DNA of 64,000 nucleotides, taken from the NCBI GenBank assembly GCA_964406465.1, contig CAYORT010000004.1, positions 1 through 64,000 of the forward strand, in the 5' to 3' direction. A program made the position numbers and the translations under genes. The notes under the pieces are model-generated. The model worked only from the letters and a program-made list of their open reading frames with translations, made no database searches and was not told the origin of the DNA. Source of the DNA: JAHEZL01 sp964406465. Lineage in GTDB: Bacteria; Bacteroidota; Bacteroidia; Flavobacteriales_C; GCA-002722245. Position 1 is the stretch's first letter. The number at the start of each line of letters is the position of its first letter. Shown one piece after another: positions 7,112-15,702 of the stretch.

Positions 7112-9937
7112 ATGAAGAATTTTCTTTTTCTTTTTCTTTTGTGTCCTTTTTATGTGTTTGCTGTACTACCAGAAATACATCATTATAGTACCGATGACTA
7201 TCAAAGTCACTCTATAAACTATGCATCTTATGAAGATACATCTGGTATGATGTATTTTGCCAATGCTTACACAATTTTAGAATTTGATGGCAATAGCTGG
7301 CGTTCTATCTCGGTATCCGACCATAGTCCTACCTGCTTTACCTCCGATCCATCTGGAAAAATTTATGTTGGTGCTTTTGAAGATTTTGGATATTTGGCCA
7401 AGGATGACAAGGGAAAAAGTGATTTTGTTTCTCTTAAACAATTAGCGCCTAAGCCATACAATAAAGCTGGAATTATCTCTCACGTCGCTTATTTTAAAGG
7501 AAAAATTTATTACACCTCTGCCCAGTGTATTTATGTTTACGATGGCAAGACGGTGAGCATTATAATGCCCGAAAAATTGCCCGATGGAAGTGAAAGTGAG
7601 TTTAGCTTTATAAAAGTTGTCGATGATGAGTTGATGGTTTATAACGATTATAGGGGCTTGGGAAGAATAGTGGAAGGAAATTATCAACCTTTATTCCCTA
7701 AGCGTTTTTCAACCGATACTTCTGCGGTTGTGGGGGTGATTAAAAGAAGCAATGGGAATTATTTTTTGGTATTAACCGATGGATTTGCTGAAATCAAAGA
7801 CAATTATTTTTCGAAAAGCACCTTTAATCAAAATGGTTCTCCTCTTGCCGTAACTGCAACTGATGCAGAATTATTAACTGATAACACCATAGCCATCTCC
7901 ACAGAGCTTAGTGGAATTTTGATGTGCAATTTTAGGGGGCAAGTGATTAACACTATCGACAAGCGAATCGGACTCAAGAACAATTTTGTAAATGATATCT
8001 ATATTGATAGAAATGGTGCTTTATGGGCTTGTTTGAATAACGGTATCGCACTGGTAAAATGGAATTCCACATTTTCGTATCTAAATGAATTTCAGGGTAT
8101 CGAAGGAATGGGCTATTCATCGGTGTTACTGGGAGACATATTGTACGTTGGTACCTCGCAAGGAATGTATTATTGTGAAGGCTGGACAAGTAATCGTAAT
8201 CAGGTGTTTAAAAAAGTACAGGGAATTGGTTTAATTATAAACGACATTAAAGTATTTAACGGCAAGATAATTTGTTCAGACCACTCGGATGTTTATGAAG
8301 TTGAGCTAGGAAAAGCGCGTAAAATATCTAAACTAAAGTATTATGGGGGTTGGACTTTCAAGAAAATCCCTGGAGTTGATACCTTATTGATGTGTGGGAC
8401 TTATGCCGATTTAAGTGTTTATGCATTTAGAAAAGGGCATTGGGAATACCGCAATTCTGTTGAGGGTTTTAGCGAATCGTGTAGAATGTTTGAGTTTGAT
8501 GATAAAGGCGTGTTGTGGCTCGTGCAAGGGGTTGCTGCGCTTTACCGTGTTCAACTGAATGAAAGTTTTACAAAGGCAGTTAAAGTTGAGAACTATGCTA
8601 AGAAATACAATTTTACCGCTGGTTATTTCAATGATATTGTGAAGGTGAACCATGAATTGAAAGTTTCTTCTGATGGCGGAATATATGTGATAAATGAAAA
8701 AGATGAACTGGTGAAAGATGAACAATTTAGTTTGTTTAATTTTCCTATCAAGCGTTTGCGAATGGTCGACGGCAGCACCAATCAATTGTATATTTTATTG
8801 AATGAACGTCCGGCATTCATCGAACTGAATCAGGGTAAATATGTGATTAGTGGTGTTGGTTCTGCCAATGTGAAAGATAAGTTAGTTGGTAGTGCCGAGT
8901 ACGTGGGATTATTGCAAAAAAACGAGTATTTAATAGCTACTCAAATGGGTTTTGCTGTTTTTAATCCTAATAAAAGCGTTGGAAACAAGGGCCCTAAATG
9001 TTTAATTCGTCAAGTTAAATTGATCAATGTCGACAATGATTCTACGGTGTTGATGGGGAGCAATAGGAATTTGAAATATTCATACGACCAAAATAGTTTG
9101 GCTTTCTATTTTTCGGTGCCGCTTTATGGTGTAAACTCAAAGGTTATTTATCATACCGAGTTGAGTTCTGATAACAATTCATTTGTTTGGAAAGATGAGT
9201 CGGCAAACGCATTTAAAGAGTACACCAACCTACCCGAAGGAAAGTATTCGTTTAAAGTTCAGGCAGAGTTAAATGGTAAATTGTTTGAGGCGGGAGTTTT
9301 ATCGTTCACCATTTTGCCTCCCTGGTATAGAACTTTATGGGCATATGCTGTTTATGTTTTATTGTCGGCATTAATTTTTGTTTTGATCAATAGAAGAGTG
9401 CAAAAGCGTTTCAAATTGCAACGTGAAAGAATGGAAATTGAAAAGCAAAAGGAAATAGATACTAAGGAAGCTACACACAAGAACGAAATGTTGGAACTGG
9501 AGTTGCAGAAGAAAAACGACGAAATGGCCTTCTTAGCGTTAAATTTTACACAGAAAAAGCAGTTTCTATCTTTCTTAAAAACACAGCTGAGCAATATTTC
9601 TAAAAACATGAAGGACGAAAGCAGCAATGCTGAGTTGAAAAGTTTAATTCGATCTATCGGCGTAGAAGATAAGGAGGCAGAAGACTGGGAGAAATTTCAA
9701 ATGCACTTCGATAAAACAAATGATAATTTCTTTCAGAAATTAAAGAAACTTGATTCGAAGATGAATGAATCTACTTTATTGATGTGTTCTTACATTAGAA
9801 TGAATAAATCTAACAAGGAAATTGCCGATTTGCTCAACATATCTATTAGTGGAGTGGAGAAAAGAAAATACAGATTGAAAGAGAAATTTGGATTAAAAGC
9901 AGAAGGGTCAATTACTGACTTTATTTCTAAACTTTAG
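7112..9937 (+). CDS. Two-component-propeller, Y_Y_Y domain and LuxR-type HTH membrane regulator
   Basis: A 941-aa one-component membrane regulator. Order: signal peptide (1 to about 18, ending YVFA), a large periplasmic beta-propeller of repeated NGALWACLNNGIALV-type motifs (about 20-640), a Y_Y_Y immunoglobulin-like domain (about 655-735, PEGKYSFKVQA), one membrane helix (about 738-760), a coiled coil (about 765-820) and a C-terminal LuxR/GerE-like helix-turn-helix (about 883-941, MNKSNKEIADLLNISISGVEKRKYRLKEK, here split by one linker). No histidine kinase domain is present, unlike hybrid two-component systems with the same sensor. Such proteins in Bacteroidota usually sense polysaccharides or surface signals; the ligand here is unknown. 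Its stop codon overlaps that of the convergent PorP-like gene. Confidence 0.85.
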   Translation: MKNFLFLFLLCPFYVFAVLPEIHHYSTDDYQSHSINYASYEDTSGMMYFANAYTILEFDGNSWRSISVSDHSPTCFTSDPSGKIYVGAFEDFGYLAKDDKGKSDFVSLKQLAPKPYNKAGIISHVAYFKGKIYYTSAQCIYVYDGKTVSIIMPEKLPDGSESEFSFIKVVDDELMVYNDYRGLGRIVEGNYQPLFPKRFSTDTSAVVGVIKRSNGNYFLVLTDGFAEIKDNYFSKSTFNQNGSPLAVTATDAELLTDNTIAISTELSGILMCNFRGQVINTIDKRIGLKNNFVNDIYIDRNGALWACLNNGIALVKWNSTFSYLNEFQGIEGMGYSSVLLGDILYVGTSQGMYYCEGWTSNRNQVFKKVQGIGLIINDIKVFNGKIICSDHSDVYEVELGKARKISKLKYYGGWTFKKIPGVDTLLMCGTYADLSVYAFRKGHWEYRNSVEGFSESCRMFEFDDKGVLWLVQGVAALYRVQLNESFTKAVKVENYAKKYNFTAGYFNDIVKVNHELKVSSDGGIYVINEKDELVKDEQFSLFNFPIKRLRMVDGSTNQLYILLNERPAFIELNQGKYVISGVGSANVKDKLVGSAEYVGLLQKNEYLIATQMGFAVFNPNKSVGNKGPKCLIRQVKLINVDNDSTVLMGSNRNLKYSYDQNSLAFYFSVPLYGVNSKVIYHTELSSDNNSFVWKDESANAFKEYTNLPEGKYSFKVQAELNGKLFEAGVLSFTILPPWYRTLWAYAVYVLLSALIFVLINRRVQKRFKLQRERMEIEKQKEIDTKEATHKNEMLELELQKKNDEMAFLALNFTQKKQFLSFLKTQLSNISKNMKDESSNAELKSLIRSIGVEDKEAEDWEKFQMHFDKTNDNFFQKLKKLDSKMNESTLLMCSYIRMNKSNKEIADLLNISISGVEKRKYRLKEKFGLKAEGSITDFISKL

Positions 9938-10938
9938 TTTTTGTCTTGCCCTTCTTCGGTTTCTTCTTCCTTAGATTGCTTAAATAATTTAATGTTGAAG
10001 TCGTCGAAGGTATAAGAGAAGAACAGCTCCTTTGTGCCGAATAAGTAAAACGCATCGTCGAAATTGTAAGACAATCCTCTAGAATAGCCTAATCTAAATT
10101 TGCGACCATAATAACCAACACTCAATTGAAGATTGGAACTACCTACGCCGAAAGCCCAAAATATTTTCTTGTATTTAAAGTTTCCTATCAACGTGAGATC
10201 GTTTTGTCCTTGCATTGATGGGTGATGGTATATTTGATAAATGAATGAGGGTGCGAAGTTGAACTTGTTGTTGGTTTTAAAGATCATTCCACCTTGTATG
10301 GTAGAAAAGAATATAGGTAATTCTGTAATGATATACTTGTTGGTGGTAGCGTTTAAAGTAGAGGTTAAAGGCGTGTAATTTCGCAGGCAGTAAGCTAAGT
10401 AGAAATTCTTTGAATTAAACACCAATCCCGCAGCATAATTGACGTTCAATTTATCACTTACCCCATTTTCGGTAAAAGAATTTATACTATCTCTAAAGTA
10501 CACTTTGCCTGAAGCACTTACCGAGAACCCAAAAGAAAGCATGGTTTTCTTCGAGAGACGAACTTTTGGTGAAGCCATAACTTCCAAAAAAGTGTAGCTT
10601 ATCTTACGATTTCGTGTGCCAAAATACCAAGGGATATTGGTGGCTAATACGCCAAAGCCTGCTTTTGTTTTCGGAAAAAATTGATCGTAGGAAGCGTACA
10701 GCCTTTCTACCGAGAAGTCACTCGAGGCCATACTTATTCCCATTGCTGCTCGCTGAAAGCCTGTAGAGCCAGCAAACGCTGGATTGTAGTATAAATAGGC
10801 TGCCTGACCTTGTAAAAACGGAACGTAATGTTGTGCCCTAAGATTTACGCCAGCCAAAAGCAGCAGGATACAAAAACTAGTTTTCGTCCAGTTTTTGGTC
10901 CATATCAATGATGTTTTTAGGTCTGCCAAGGTTGCCAC
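9934..10938 (-). CDS. PorP/SprF-family type IX secretion membrane protein
   Basis: A 334-aa predicted outer-membrane beta-barrel of the PorP/SprF family. After a hydrophobic signal segment (SFCILLLLAGVNLRAQ) comes the hallmark HYVPFLQGQ...YYNPAFAGSTG near the mature N-terminus, then alternating aromatic strands. Members bind the C-terminal domains of T9SS substrates or the translocon ring. The frame starts at GTG 10938, overlapping the upstream gene by 62 bases; a TTG at 10908 would leave a more usual signal peptide and a 32-base overlap. It is the third gene of an ECF sigma, membrane protein, PorP-like operon. Paralogues are many in this phylum, so I give no gene symbol. Confidence 0.85.
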   Translation of the reverse strand: MATLADLKTSLIWTKNWTKTSFCILLLLAGVNLRAQHYVPFLQGQAAYLYYNPAFAGSTGFQRAAMGISMASSDFSVERLYASYDQFFPKTKAGFGVLATNIPWYFGTRNRKISYTFLEVMASPKVRLSKKTMLSFGFSVSASGKVYFRDSINSFTENGVSDKLNVNYAAGLVFNSKNFYLAYCLRNYTPLTSTLNATTNKYIITELPIFFSTIQGGMIFKTNNKFNFAPSFIYQIYHHPSMQGQNDLTLIGNFKYKKIFWAFGVGSSNLQLSVGYYGRKFRLGYSRGLSYNFDDAFYLFGTKELFFSYTFDDFNIKLFKQSKEEETEEGQDKN

Positions 10939-11626
10939 TTTTCAATTTAGGATCAATATTAGACTTTTTATCACTCGCTTGCGCATCGCTCTTTTGGTCT
11001 TTAACATCGGCTTTTGCGTTGTTACCTACTGTTGCATTAGACTCAGAAACATTTGTTCGGTTGTTTATCGTGTCGATATTTATTTGTGTTGACTGCGTTT
11101 CAGGCTCTGCATTGGTAAATGGTCTCATGTCCATTGGAAGTGCAGAAGGCACTGTACGTGTTTGTTTTTCTGATTTTAAACTTGGTGCATTTTTTTCTTG
11201 TGCAGGCGCGTTGGCAAATGGGTTTACCATCGGACTAGGCGTTGCCGGAGCATAACCTGCGGTTGAATCTTGAGTAGCATTCAAGTTTACAACAGAAGGT
11301 TTACTATCTTTCTCTTCTGTTTCCCCTTTGTTCATCAATAGTGCAGAGGTGGTTATAGCGGCAGCAATACCAATGCCTATCGCAATTTTTCCTCCAGATG
11401 ATTTCCAAAAACTCTCTTTTTTAAGATACAATTCTTCTAGCCCTTCAGGCACTTCAATATTATCTGTGGCAACAAATGATTGCTCCCATAACTCAAGGTC
11501 TTTCTTATATGAAGGATTTTTTTCAACGAAATCTAAAAAGTTTTTCTTTTCAGCATCGCTTAAAGTTCCCTCAAAATATTCGAAGAGAATTTCATCAAAA
11601 TTATATGGAGTAATCTCCTTTATCAT
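10877..11626 (-). CDS. Single-pass membrane protein, probable anti-sigma factor
   Basis: A 249-aa protein with an N-terminal acidic helical region (NFDEILFEYFEGTLSDAEKK), a membrane helix near residues 79-97 (GGKIAIGIGIAAAITTSALL) and a long low-complexity C-terminal part rich in Pro, Asn and Lys that would face the periplasm. The N-terminus resembles zinc-free anti-sigma domains: I see no His-x3-Cys-x2-Cys. It overlaps the sigma gene by 4 bases (ATGA-type coupling), the classic arrangement for a sigma/anti-sigma pair. The function is inferred from context; no catalytic motif is visible. The C-terminal coding region overlaps the PorP-like gene. Confidence 0.7.
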   Translation of the reverse strand: MIKEITPYNFDEILFEYFEGTLSDAEKKNFLDFVEKNPSYKKDLELWEQSFVATDNIEVPEGLEELYLKKESFWKSSGGKIAIGIGIAAAITTSALLMNKGETEEKDSKPSVVNLNATQDSTAGYAPATPSPMVNPFANAPAQEKNAPSLKSEKQTRTVPSALPMDMRPFTNAEPETQSTQINIDTINNRTNVSESNATVGNNAKADVKDQKSDAQASDKKSNIDPKLKSGNLGRPKNIIDMDQKLDEN

Positions 11627-12105
11627 ATATCTACATTCAACGCTTTAAGTTCGTCTCTTAATTTTTGCCGCGCACGAAAAAGGTACACTTTAACCTGCGA
11701 TTCATTTAATTTTAAAATTTCCCCAATCTCTTTATAATCGTAGCCTTCCATATCTCTCAATAATAATATTGAGCGCTGTACTTCGGGCAATTTCTTTATT
11801 AACATATCTAATAATTCCTTCGCCTCGTAATTTGTATCTGGCGCAATTGGCACTATCACTTCTTCATCTTGATGAACTTTTCTCTTGTCCTTTTCTATGT
11901 ACTTCAACATAAAATGATAAGCGGTGGTAAAAAGCCACGATTTCACTTTATCGGGTTGAATATTGTCTCTGTGTTCCCACAATTTCACGAAAGTATCTTG
12001 CAGTAAATCTTTAACAGCGTCTTTATCCCGCACCGATTTGTATAAAAACTTGTACAGCGGCGCTGTATATTCCTTTACGACTGCGTTATATTTACTAGTG
12101 TCCAA
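11623..12105 (-). CDS. ECF-family RNA polymerase sigma factor
   Basis: A 160-aa sigma-70 family protein with region 2 (residues about 10-75, DLLQDTFVKLWEHRDNI) and region 4 (about 100-150, GYDYKEIGEILKLNESQVKVYLFRARQKL) and no region 3, as in ECF sigmas. The start is TTG at 12105; in-frame upstream sequence has no ATG before a stop. It heads an operon with a membrane protein likely to sequester it and a PorP/SprF-like barrel, suggesting a regulon linked to the T9SS or outer membrane. The operon may be autoregulated, but I recognise no promoter motif for it. Confidence 0.92.
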   Translation of the reverse strand: MDTSKYNAVVKEYTAPLYKFLYKSVRDKDAVKDLLQDTFVKLWEHRDNIQPDKVKSWLFTTAYHFMLKYIEKDKRKVHQDEEVIVPIAPDTNYEAKELLDMLIKKLPEVQRSILLLRDMEGYDYKEIGEILKLNESQVKVYLFRARQKLRDELKALNVDI

Positions 12106-12185
12106 GTTTTTGATACTTCGTATTGACGCAATTTACAAATCAGTATTGAAAAAGTCATCTATTCCTTAAAGAACGTTTATTTTTT

Positions 12186-12968
12186 TTATCTCTTGGGCCC
12201 TGTGTAACGGCGACTACTGCCATTGTTTCTGTTGCTACCATTTACCCTAAAAGAACCACTTGAGTTATCACTTGTTGAACTGCTGTAAGTGGTGCTTGTA
12301 GAATTGCTAAAATCTAAGTCAATTACCAATCCTAGATGTATAAGAAGCATATCGTATATGGAACTATTTTTCGGATTTACATACACAAAATTATTATCTG
12401 AAGTAACCGTATTAAAATCAATAAATGTATTATTTCCGCCAATATAGTGAGTGACACTGAAATCGATGTTGAATCCTTTTTTTACTTCCATCAATAATCC
12501 TACTCCTAAAGAACTATTCCATGTGCTTCTAGTACTTAATTTGTTTGTGTTCGAATTGTCGCTGTTGTTTACCGTATAAAACTCTTCGTTGGTGCTACTT
12601 TCTAAATATCCGTACCCTAGTGATACGTAAGGCTTCAACCTAAATGTATTGAAGATAATTCTTGTGTTTATATCAGCTGTGAAATTGCTGTTGTAAAAGC
12701 GATTCCTATCATTTCCAAAAGAGTAGGTTTTGCTTCCACATTGAATAATATCGAAAATTGCGCCCACATCAAATCGAAAGGGTTTTGTATTTACAAGCGC
12801 GTAATGCGCACCCATTCCAAAACTTGCTCCAACTGTAGGGTAACCCTGCTCTTTTAAAGGTTTTCCTGGCAAAGCTAAAGCAGTTCTTAAAGTCATATTC
12901 AGCTGTGCTTTTAAAGGTAATATACCTGCAAGCATAAGAAGCAATGATATGTATATGACCTTTTTCAT
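12186..12968 (-). CDS. Predicted outer-membrane beta-barrel protein
   Basis: A 260-aa protein of unknown function. It has a signal peptide ending LPLKAQ, then about 190 residues of alternating aromatic/hydrophilic strands (VGASFGMGAHYAL, FRFDVGAIFDII, LKPYVSLGYGYLESS) typical of small 8-strand barrels. The C-terminus is a Ser/Asn/Arg-rich tail ending RRYTGPKR, probably disordered. It precedes the sigma factor gene by 80 bases on the same strand. Its neighbour at 13018-13524 encodes a similar but shorter barrel. Confidence 0.7.
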   Translation of the reverse strand: MKKVIYISLLLMLAGILPLKAQLNMTLRTALALPGKPLKEQGYPTVGASFGMGAHYALVNTKPFRFDVGAIFDIIQCGSKTYSFGNDRNRFYNSNFTADINTRIIFNTFRLKPYVSLGYGYLESSTNEEFYTVNNSDNSNTNKLSTRSTWNSSLGVGLLMEVKKGFNIDFSVTHYIGGNNTFIDFNTVTSDNNFVYVNPKNSSIYDMLLIHLGLVIDLDFSNSTSTTYSSSTSDNSSGSFRVNGSNRNNGSSRRYTGPKR

Positions 12969-13017
12969 TCTCGGGTTTGTTAGTAAGAGCTTTTAAAGTT
13001 TAAAAAGTTACACTGCC

Positions 13018-13524
13018 TTAAAATGCATAGCCAATAGAAACACCTAAATCAACCGGCAAGCAATAAAGTAATTTAAAGAGCTCTGCAGATTCAGAAACTG
13101 TTTTGTAAGCTTGCAATGACATTCTTGAGCCAACAAAGAAATCGAATCCAATTCCAGAAGTCGTTACCGCTTGAAATCCAAAAGCTAAAGAGGAGCCGTA
13201 TTCTTTGGTTAGTTCGCGTTCCGGACTCTTATCTGTTACCCAAGTGTAATGGCCCTTAAGTTGAAAATAGGCTCCATTGAATGCCACAGCATTTTTACCT
13301 AAATAATATCTACCATAGGGTTCAAGTCGATAGCCTAAATAATTGTGCATAAAAAATGAACCAATGGCACCAACACTCGCTTTATCTGTTAGCTTTCTTT
13401 CGTATTGTAGTTTAAATCTAGATGGAAAGAAATTGCCTGTATGGAATTTGACCATATTGATTTGAGCTTGACCAACTAAGGTTAAGAAGAACAAGATGAT
13501 TATAAGGTTCAATTTAGTTTTCAT
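13018..13524 (-). CDS. Small predicted outer-membrane beta-barrel protein
   Basis: A 168-aa protein with a signal peptide (MKTKLNLIIILFFLTLVGQAQ, one residue of it optional) and strand-rich sequence such as LEPYGRYYLGKNAVAFNGAYFQLKG cut here to its middle. It ends in aromatic Phe (GVSIGYAF), as many barrels do. I start at ATG 13524 because the signal peptide begins there; ATG 13533 is also possible. Function unknown. The spacer to the next gene is 49 bases and may be cotranscribed. Confidence 0.7.
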   Translation of the reverse strand: MKTKLNLIIILFFLTLVGQAQINMVKFHTGNFFPSRFKLQYERKLTDKASVGAIGSFFMHNYLGYRLEPYGRYYLGKNAVAFNGAYFQLKGHYTWVTDKSPERELTKEYGSSLAFGFQAVTTSGIGFDFFVGSRMSLQAYKTVSESAELFKLLYCLPVDLGVSIGYAF

Positions 13525-13606
13525 AGCGAACATTTTTAATTTATAAAGCTGTTTCTATATGTAAGAGCTTCTAAATTTTAATAAGTTACAAGCCATGAAA
13601 TCTTTT

Positions 13607-14590
13607 TTAAATAAAAGATAAAATACCATCCTCTTCCTTTATTTTGAGGAAGGGTTCATCCTTCAATATCAAGAAGCCATCTAAGTCAATAAAGTCAATG
13701 TCGGCGCAAAGTCGCATAGCACTGCCAATACCTATGCTAGTTTCTACCATACAACCTATCATCGTTTTTAAATTTCTTTTTCTTGCTTCGTTAATAATGC
13801 GCAGGCCATTTACATAACCGCCTGCTTTCTGCAATTTCATGTTTACGCCATGAAATTGTAAAGCAATAGAATCCATATCTGGATGATCGGTAATCGATTC
13901 ATCACCTATAAGAAGAACCTTGCTTTTAGGTTTAAGGTATTTGTATTCCTCTATTTTTGCCGATGGCATAGGCTGTTCTAAAAAAGCGATGGGGAAATCT
14001 TTGATGAAATCGATGTATCGAAGCACATCATCGGGATGTTGAAAAGCCTCATTGCCATCTATCATGATGTGCTGAGTGGCAGTAACTTTGGAGATTTCTT
14101 TAAGTGCATCGTAGCCATTTTCGGCATTGATTTTAAGTTTTAAATATTTAAACCTACTTAAATTGTATTTTTTGTAAAATGCACACATCTCTTCTATGGG
14201 CATGATGGGCATGGTAAAAGCTGTATATATTTTGCTGGCCGAAGGAATAGAAAGGTATTTTTCAACCTCGTTTTTACTCCAGAAATTGATAAATGCCGAT
14301 TCAATACCAAATCTTAACGAGTTGCAGGTTGGAAATTTATTGAAAAGCGACAGCAACATTTCTTCATTTTTAACAGCTTGTAATTGGTTATCCATTAAAA
14401 GCTGAAACTGACTAGCGATTAGTTCTGGGCTTTCTCCGTAGCGCACGTTAGGCGCTGTTTCCCCAATGGCTTCAAAGTCGCCATCATTAATCTTAATGAA
14501 GAAGTTTCTTTTGAAATCTGATGCATTTCGTGCTATTTTCCAAGTAAACTTAAGCTCTAATATTTTTTCTTCTAAGGTGATATTCATCAT
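13607..14590 (-). CDS. Dipeptide epimerase of the enolase superfamily
   Basis: A 327-aa enolase-superfamily enzyme most like L-Ala-D/L-Glu epimerases, which help recycle murein peptides. Visible active-site parts: KLK at 151-153 (acid/base lysine), metal ligands Asp178 (IDGNEAF), Glu205 (FLEQPMP) and Asp230 (IGDES), the second lysine in NMKLQKAGG (252 or 255) and a DLD motif at 302-304, the Asp-x-Asp feature that binds the dipeptide amino group. These favour dipeptide epimerase over o-succinylbenzoate synthase. Exact dipeptide specificity cannot be read from sequence. ATG codons at 14590 and 14587 are both usable. Confidence 0.85.
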   Translation of the reverse strand: MMNITLEEKILELKFTWKIARNASDFKRNFFIKINDGDFEAIGETAPNVRYGESPELIASQFQLLMDNQLQAVKNEEMLLSLFNKFPTCNSLRFGIESAFINFWSKNEVEKYLSIPSASKIYTAFTMPIMPIEEMCAFYKKYNLSRFKYLKLKINAENGYDALKEISKVTATQHIMIDGNEAFQHPDDVLRYIDFIKDFPIAFLEQPMPSAKIEEYKYLKPKSKVLLIGDESITDHPDMDSIALQFHGVNMKLQKAGGYVNGLRIINEARKRNLKTMIGCMVETSIGIGSAMRLCADIDFIDLDGFLILKDEPFLKIKEEDGILSFI

Positions 14591-14604
14591 CTTGCTAAAA
14601 TAGA

Positions 14605-14637
14605 AAAAGCCCCAAGTATTTCATACTTGAGGCTTTT
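14605..14637 (-). terminator. Terminator of the PfkB kinase gene
   Basis: A 15-bp stem with one mismatch (AAAAGCCCCAAGTAT against ATACTTGAGGCTTTT) and a 3-base loop lies just after the kinase stop codon. On the minus strand it ends in a T-run, so it should separate the kinase from the epimerase gene. Confidence 0.75.
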
Positions 14638-14654
14638 CAATTTATTGACTATGC

Positions 14655-15584
14655 TTAGTAAGCAACTGCTTCTAACTCAAATCTAGTAAGGTTTACAAAT
14701 TTGTCGATTCTCTCATGAACCTCATTGTAAGTTAAAGATTCCATTCTTTTGGTACCAAAATCTTGTACACAGAATGAAGCCAAAGCAGAACCGTGAATCA
14801 CTGCACGTTTGAAATTATCGAAAGAGATGTCACCAGTTTTAGCGATGTAACCAATGAATCCGCCTGCAAAAGTATCACCTGCGCCGGTTGGATCAACTAC
14901 ATCAGCCAATGGAAGAGCAGGAGCGAAGAACATTCTTTCCTTATCGAACAACAAAGCACCGTGTTCACCTTTTTTAATGATAAGGTACTTCGGACCCATT
15001 GTTAAAATTTTATGTGCTGCGTTGATTAGCGAATATTCTCCTGTTAATTGACGCGCTTCTTCATCGTTTACAGTTACTACATCAACCATTGAAATGGTTT
15101 GTTTCAACTCTTCTAATGCGATGTCCATCCAAAAGTTCATGGTATCCATAACGATTAGTTTCGGACGCTTACTCAAGCTTTTAATCACTTTTTGTTGAAT
15201 GGCAGGAGCTAAGTTACCCAACATTAAATATTCGCAGTCTTGGTAAGATGCTGGCATTTCAGGATCGAAACCAGCCAAAACATTCAACTCAGTAGTAAGC
15301 GTATCACGAGAGTTCATATCGTAGTGATATTTACCAGCCCAGAAGAAAGTTTTTTCTCCTTTTTTTATTTCTAAACCTTCTAATTCGAAGTTATTTTGCT
15401 TTAACATGTCGATAGCCGATTGAGGGAAATCATCACCTACCACAGCAATTAATTTTGGTTTTTGTCCCAACTTTGAAGCCGATAAACCTACGTAAGTAGC
15501 CGATCCTCCAACGATTTTGTCTGTTTTTCCAAATGGTGTTTCTATAGCGTCAAATGCTACTGTTCCAACGATAACTAAGCTCAT
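14655..15584 (-). CDS. PfkB-family carbohydrate/nucleoside kinase
   Basis: A 309-aa ribokinase-fold kinase. Seen: GGSATYVGLSASKLG near the N-terminus (substrate site), VTVNDEEARQLTG in the middle and the ATP/anion-hole signature DPTGAGDTFAGGFIG with the catalytic Asp near residue 236. The substrate is not readable; family members use ribose, adenosine, fructose or other sugars. It is flanked by its own terminator and by the tRNA-Asn locus, so context gives no clue. Confidence 0.88.
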   Translation of the reverse strand: MSLVIVGTVAFDAIETPFGKTDKIVGGSATYVGLSASKLGQKPKLIAVVGDDFPQSAIDMLKQNNFELEGLEIKKGEKTFFWAGKYHYDMNSRDTLTTELNVLAGFDPEMPASYQDCEYLMLGNLAPAIQQKVIKSLSKRPKLIVMDTMNFWMDIALEELKQTISMVDVVTVNDEEARQLTGEYSLINAAHKILTMGPKYLIIKKGEHGALLFDKERMFFAPALPLADVVDPTGAGDTFAGGFIGYIAKTGDISFDNFKRAVIHGSALASFCVQDFGTKRMESLTYNEVHERIDKFVNLTRFELEAVAY

Positions 15585-15619
15585 TATAAATTTTTTTTGC
15601 GTTTGATGGCGCTAATATA

Positions 15620-15650
15620 TTGCATAATTCCAAACTTTGAACTATACTTG
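15620..15650 (+). promoter_or_regulatory. Candidate promoter for the tRNA-Asn locus
   Basis: TTG (15620-15622) and TATACTTG (15643-15650) are 20 bases apart. This approximates the Bacteroidota TTTG-N19-TAnnTTTG promoter, with one mismatch in the -7 element. It lies about 50 bases before the first tRNA-like copy. Confidence 0.45.
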
Positions 15651-15702
15651 CACTCCGTTTTTCGGAACTAGTTCTTTTGACACGATAAAATTAAAGATAA
15701 AT

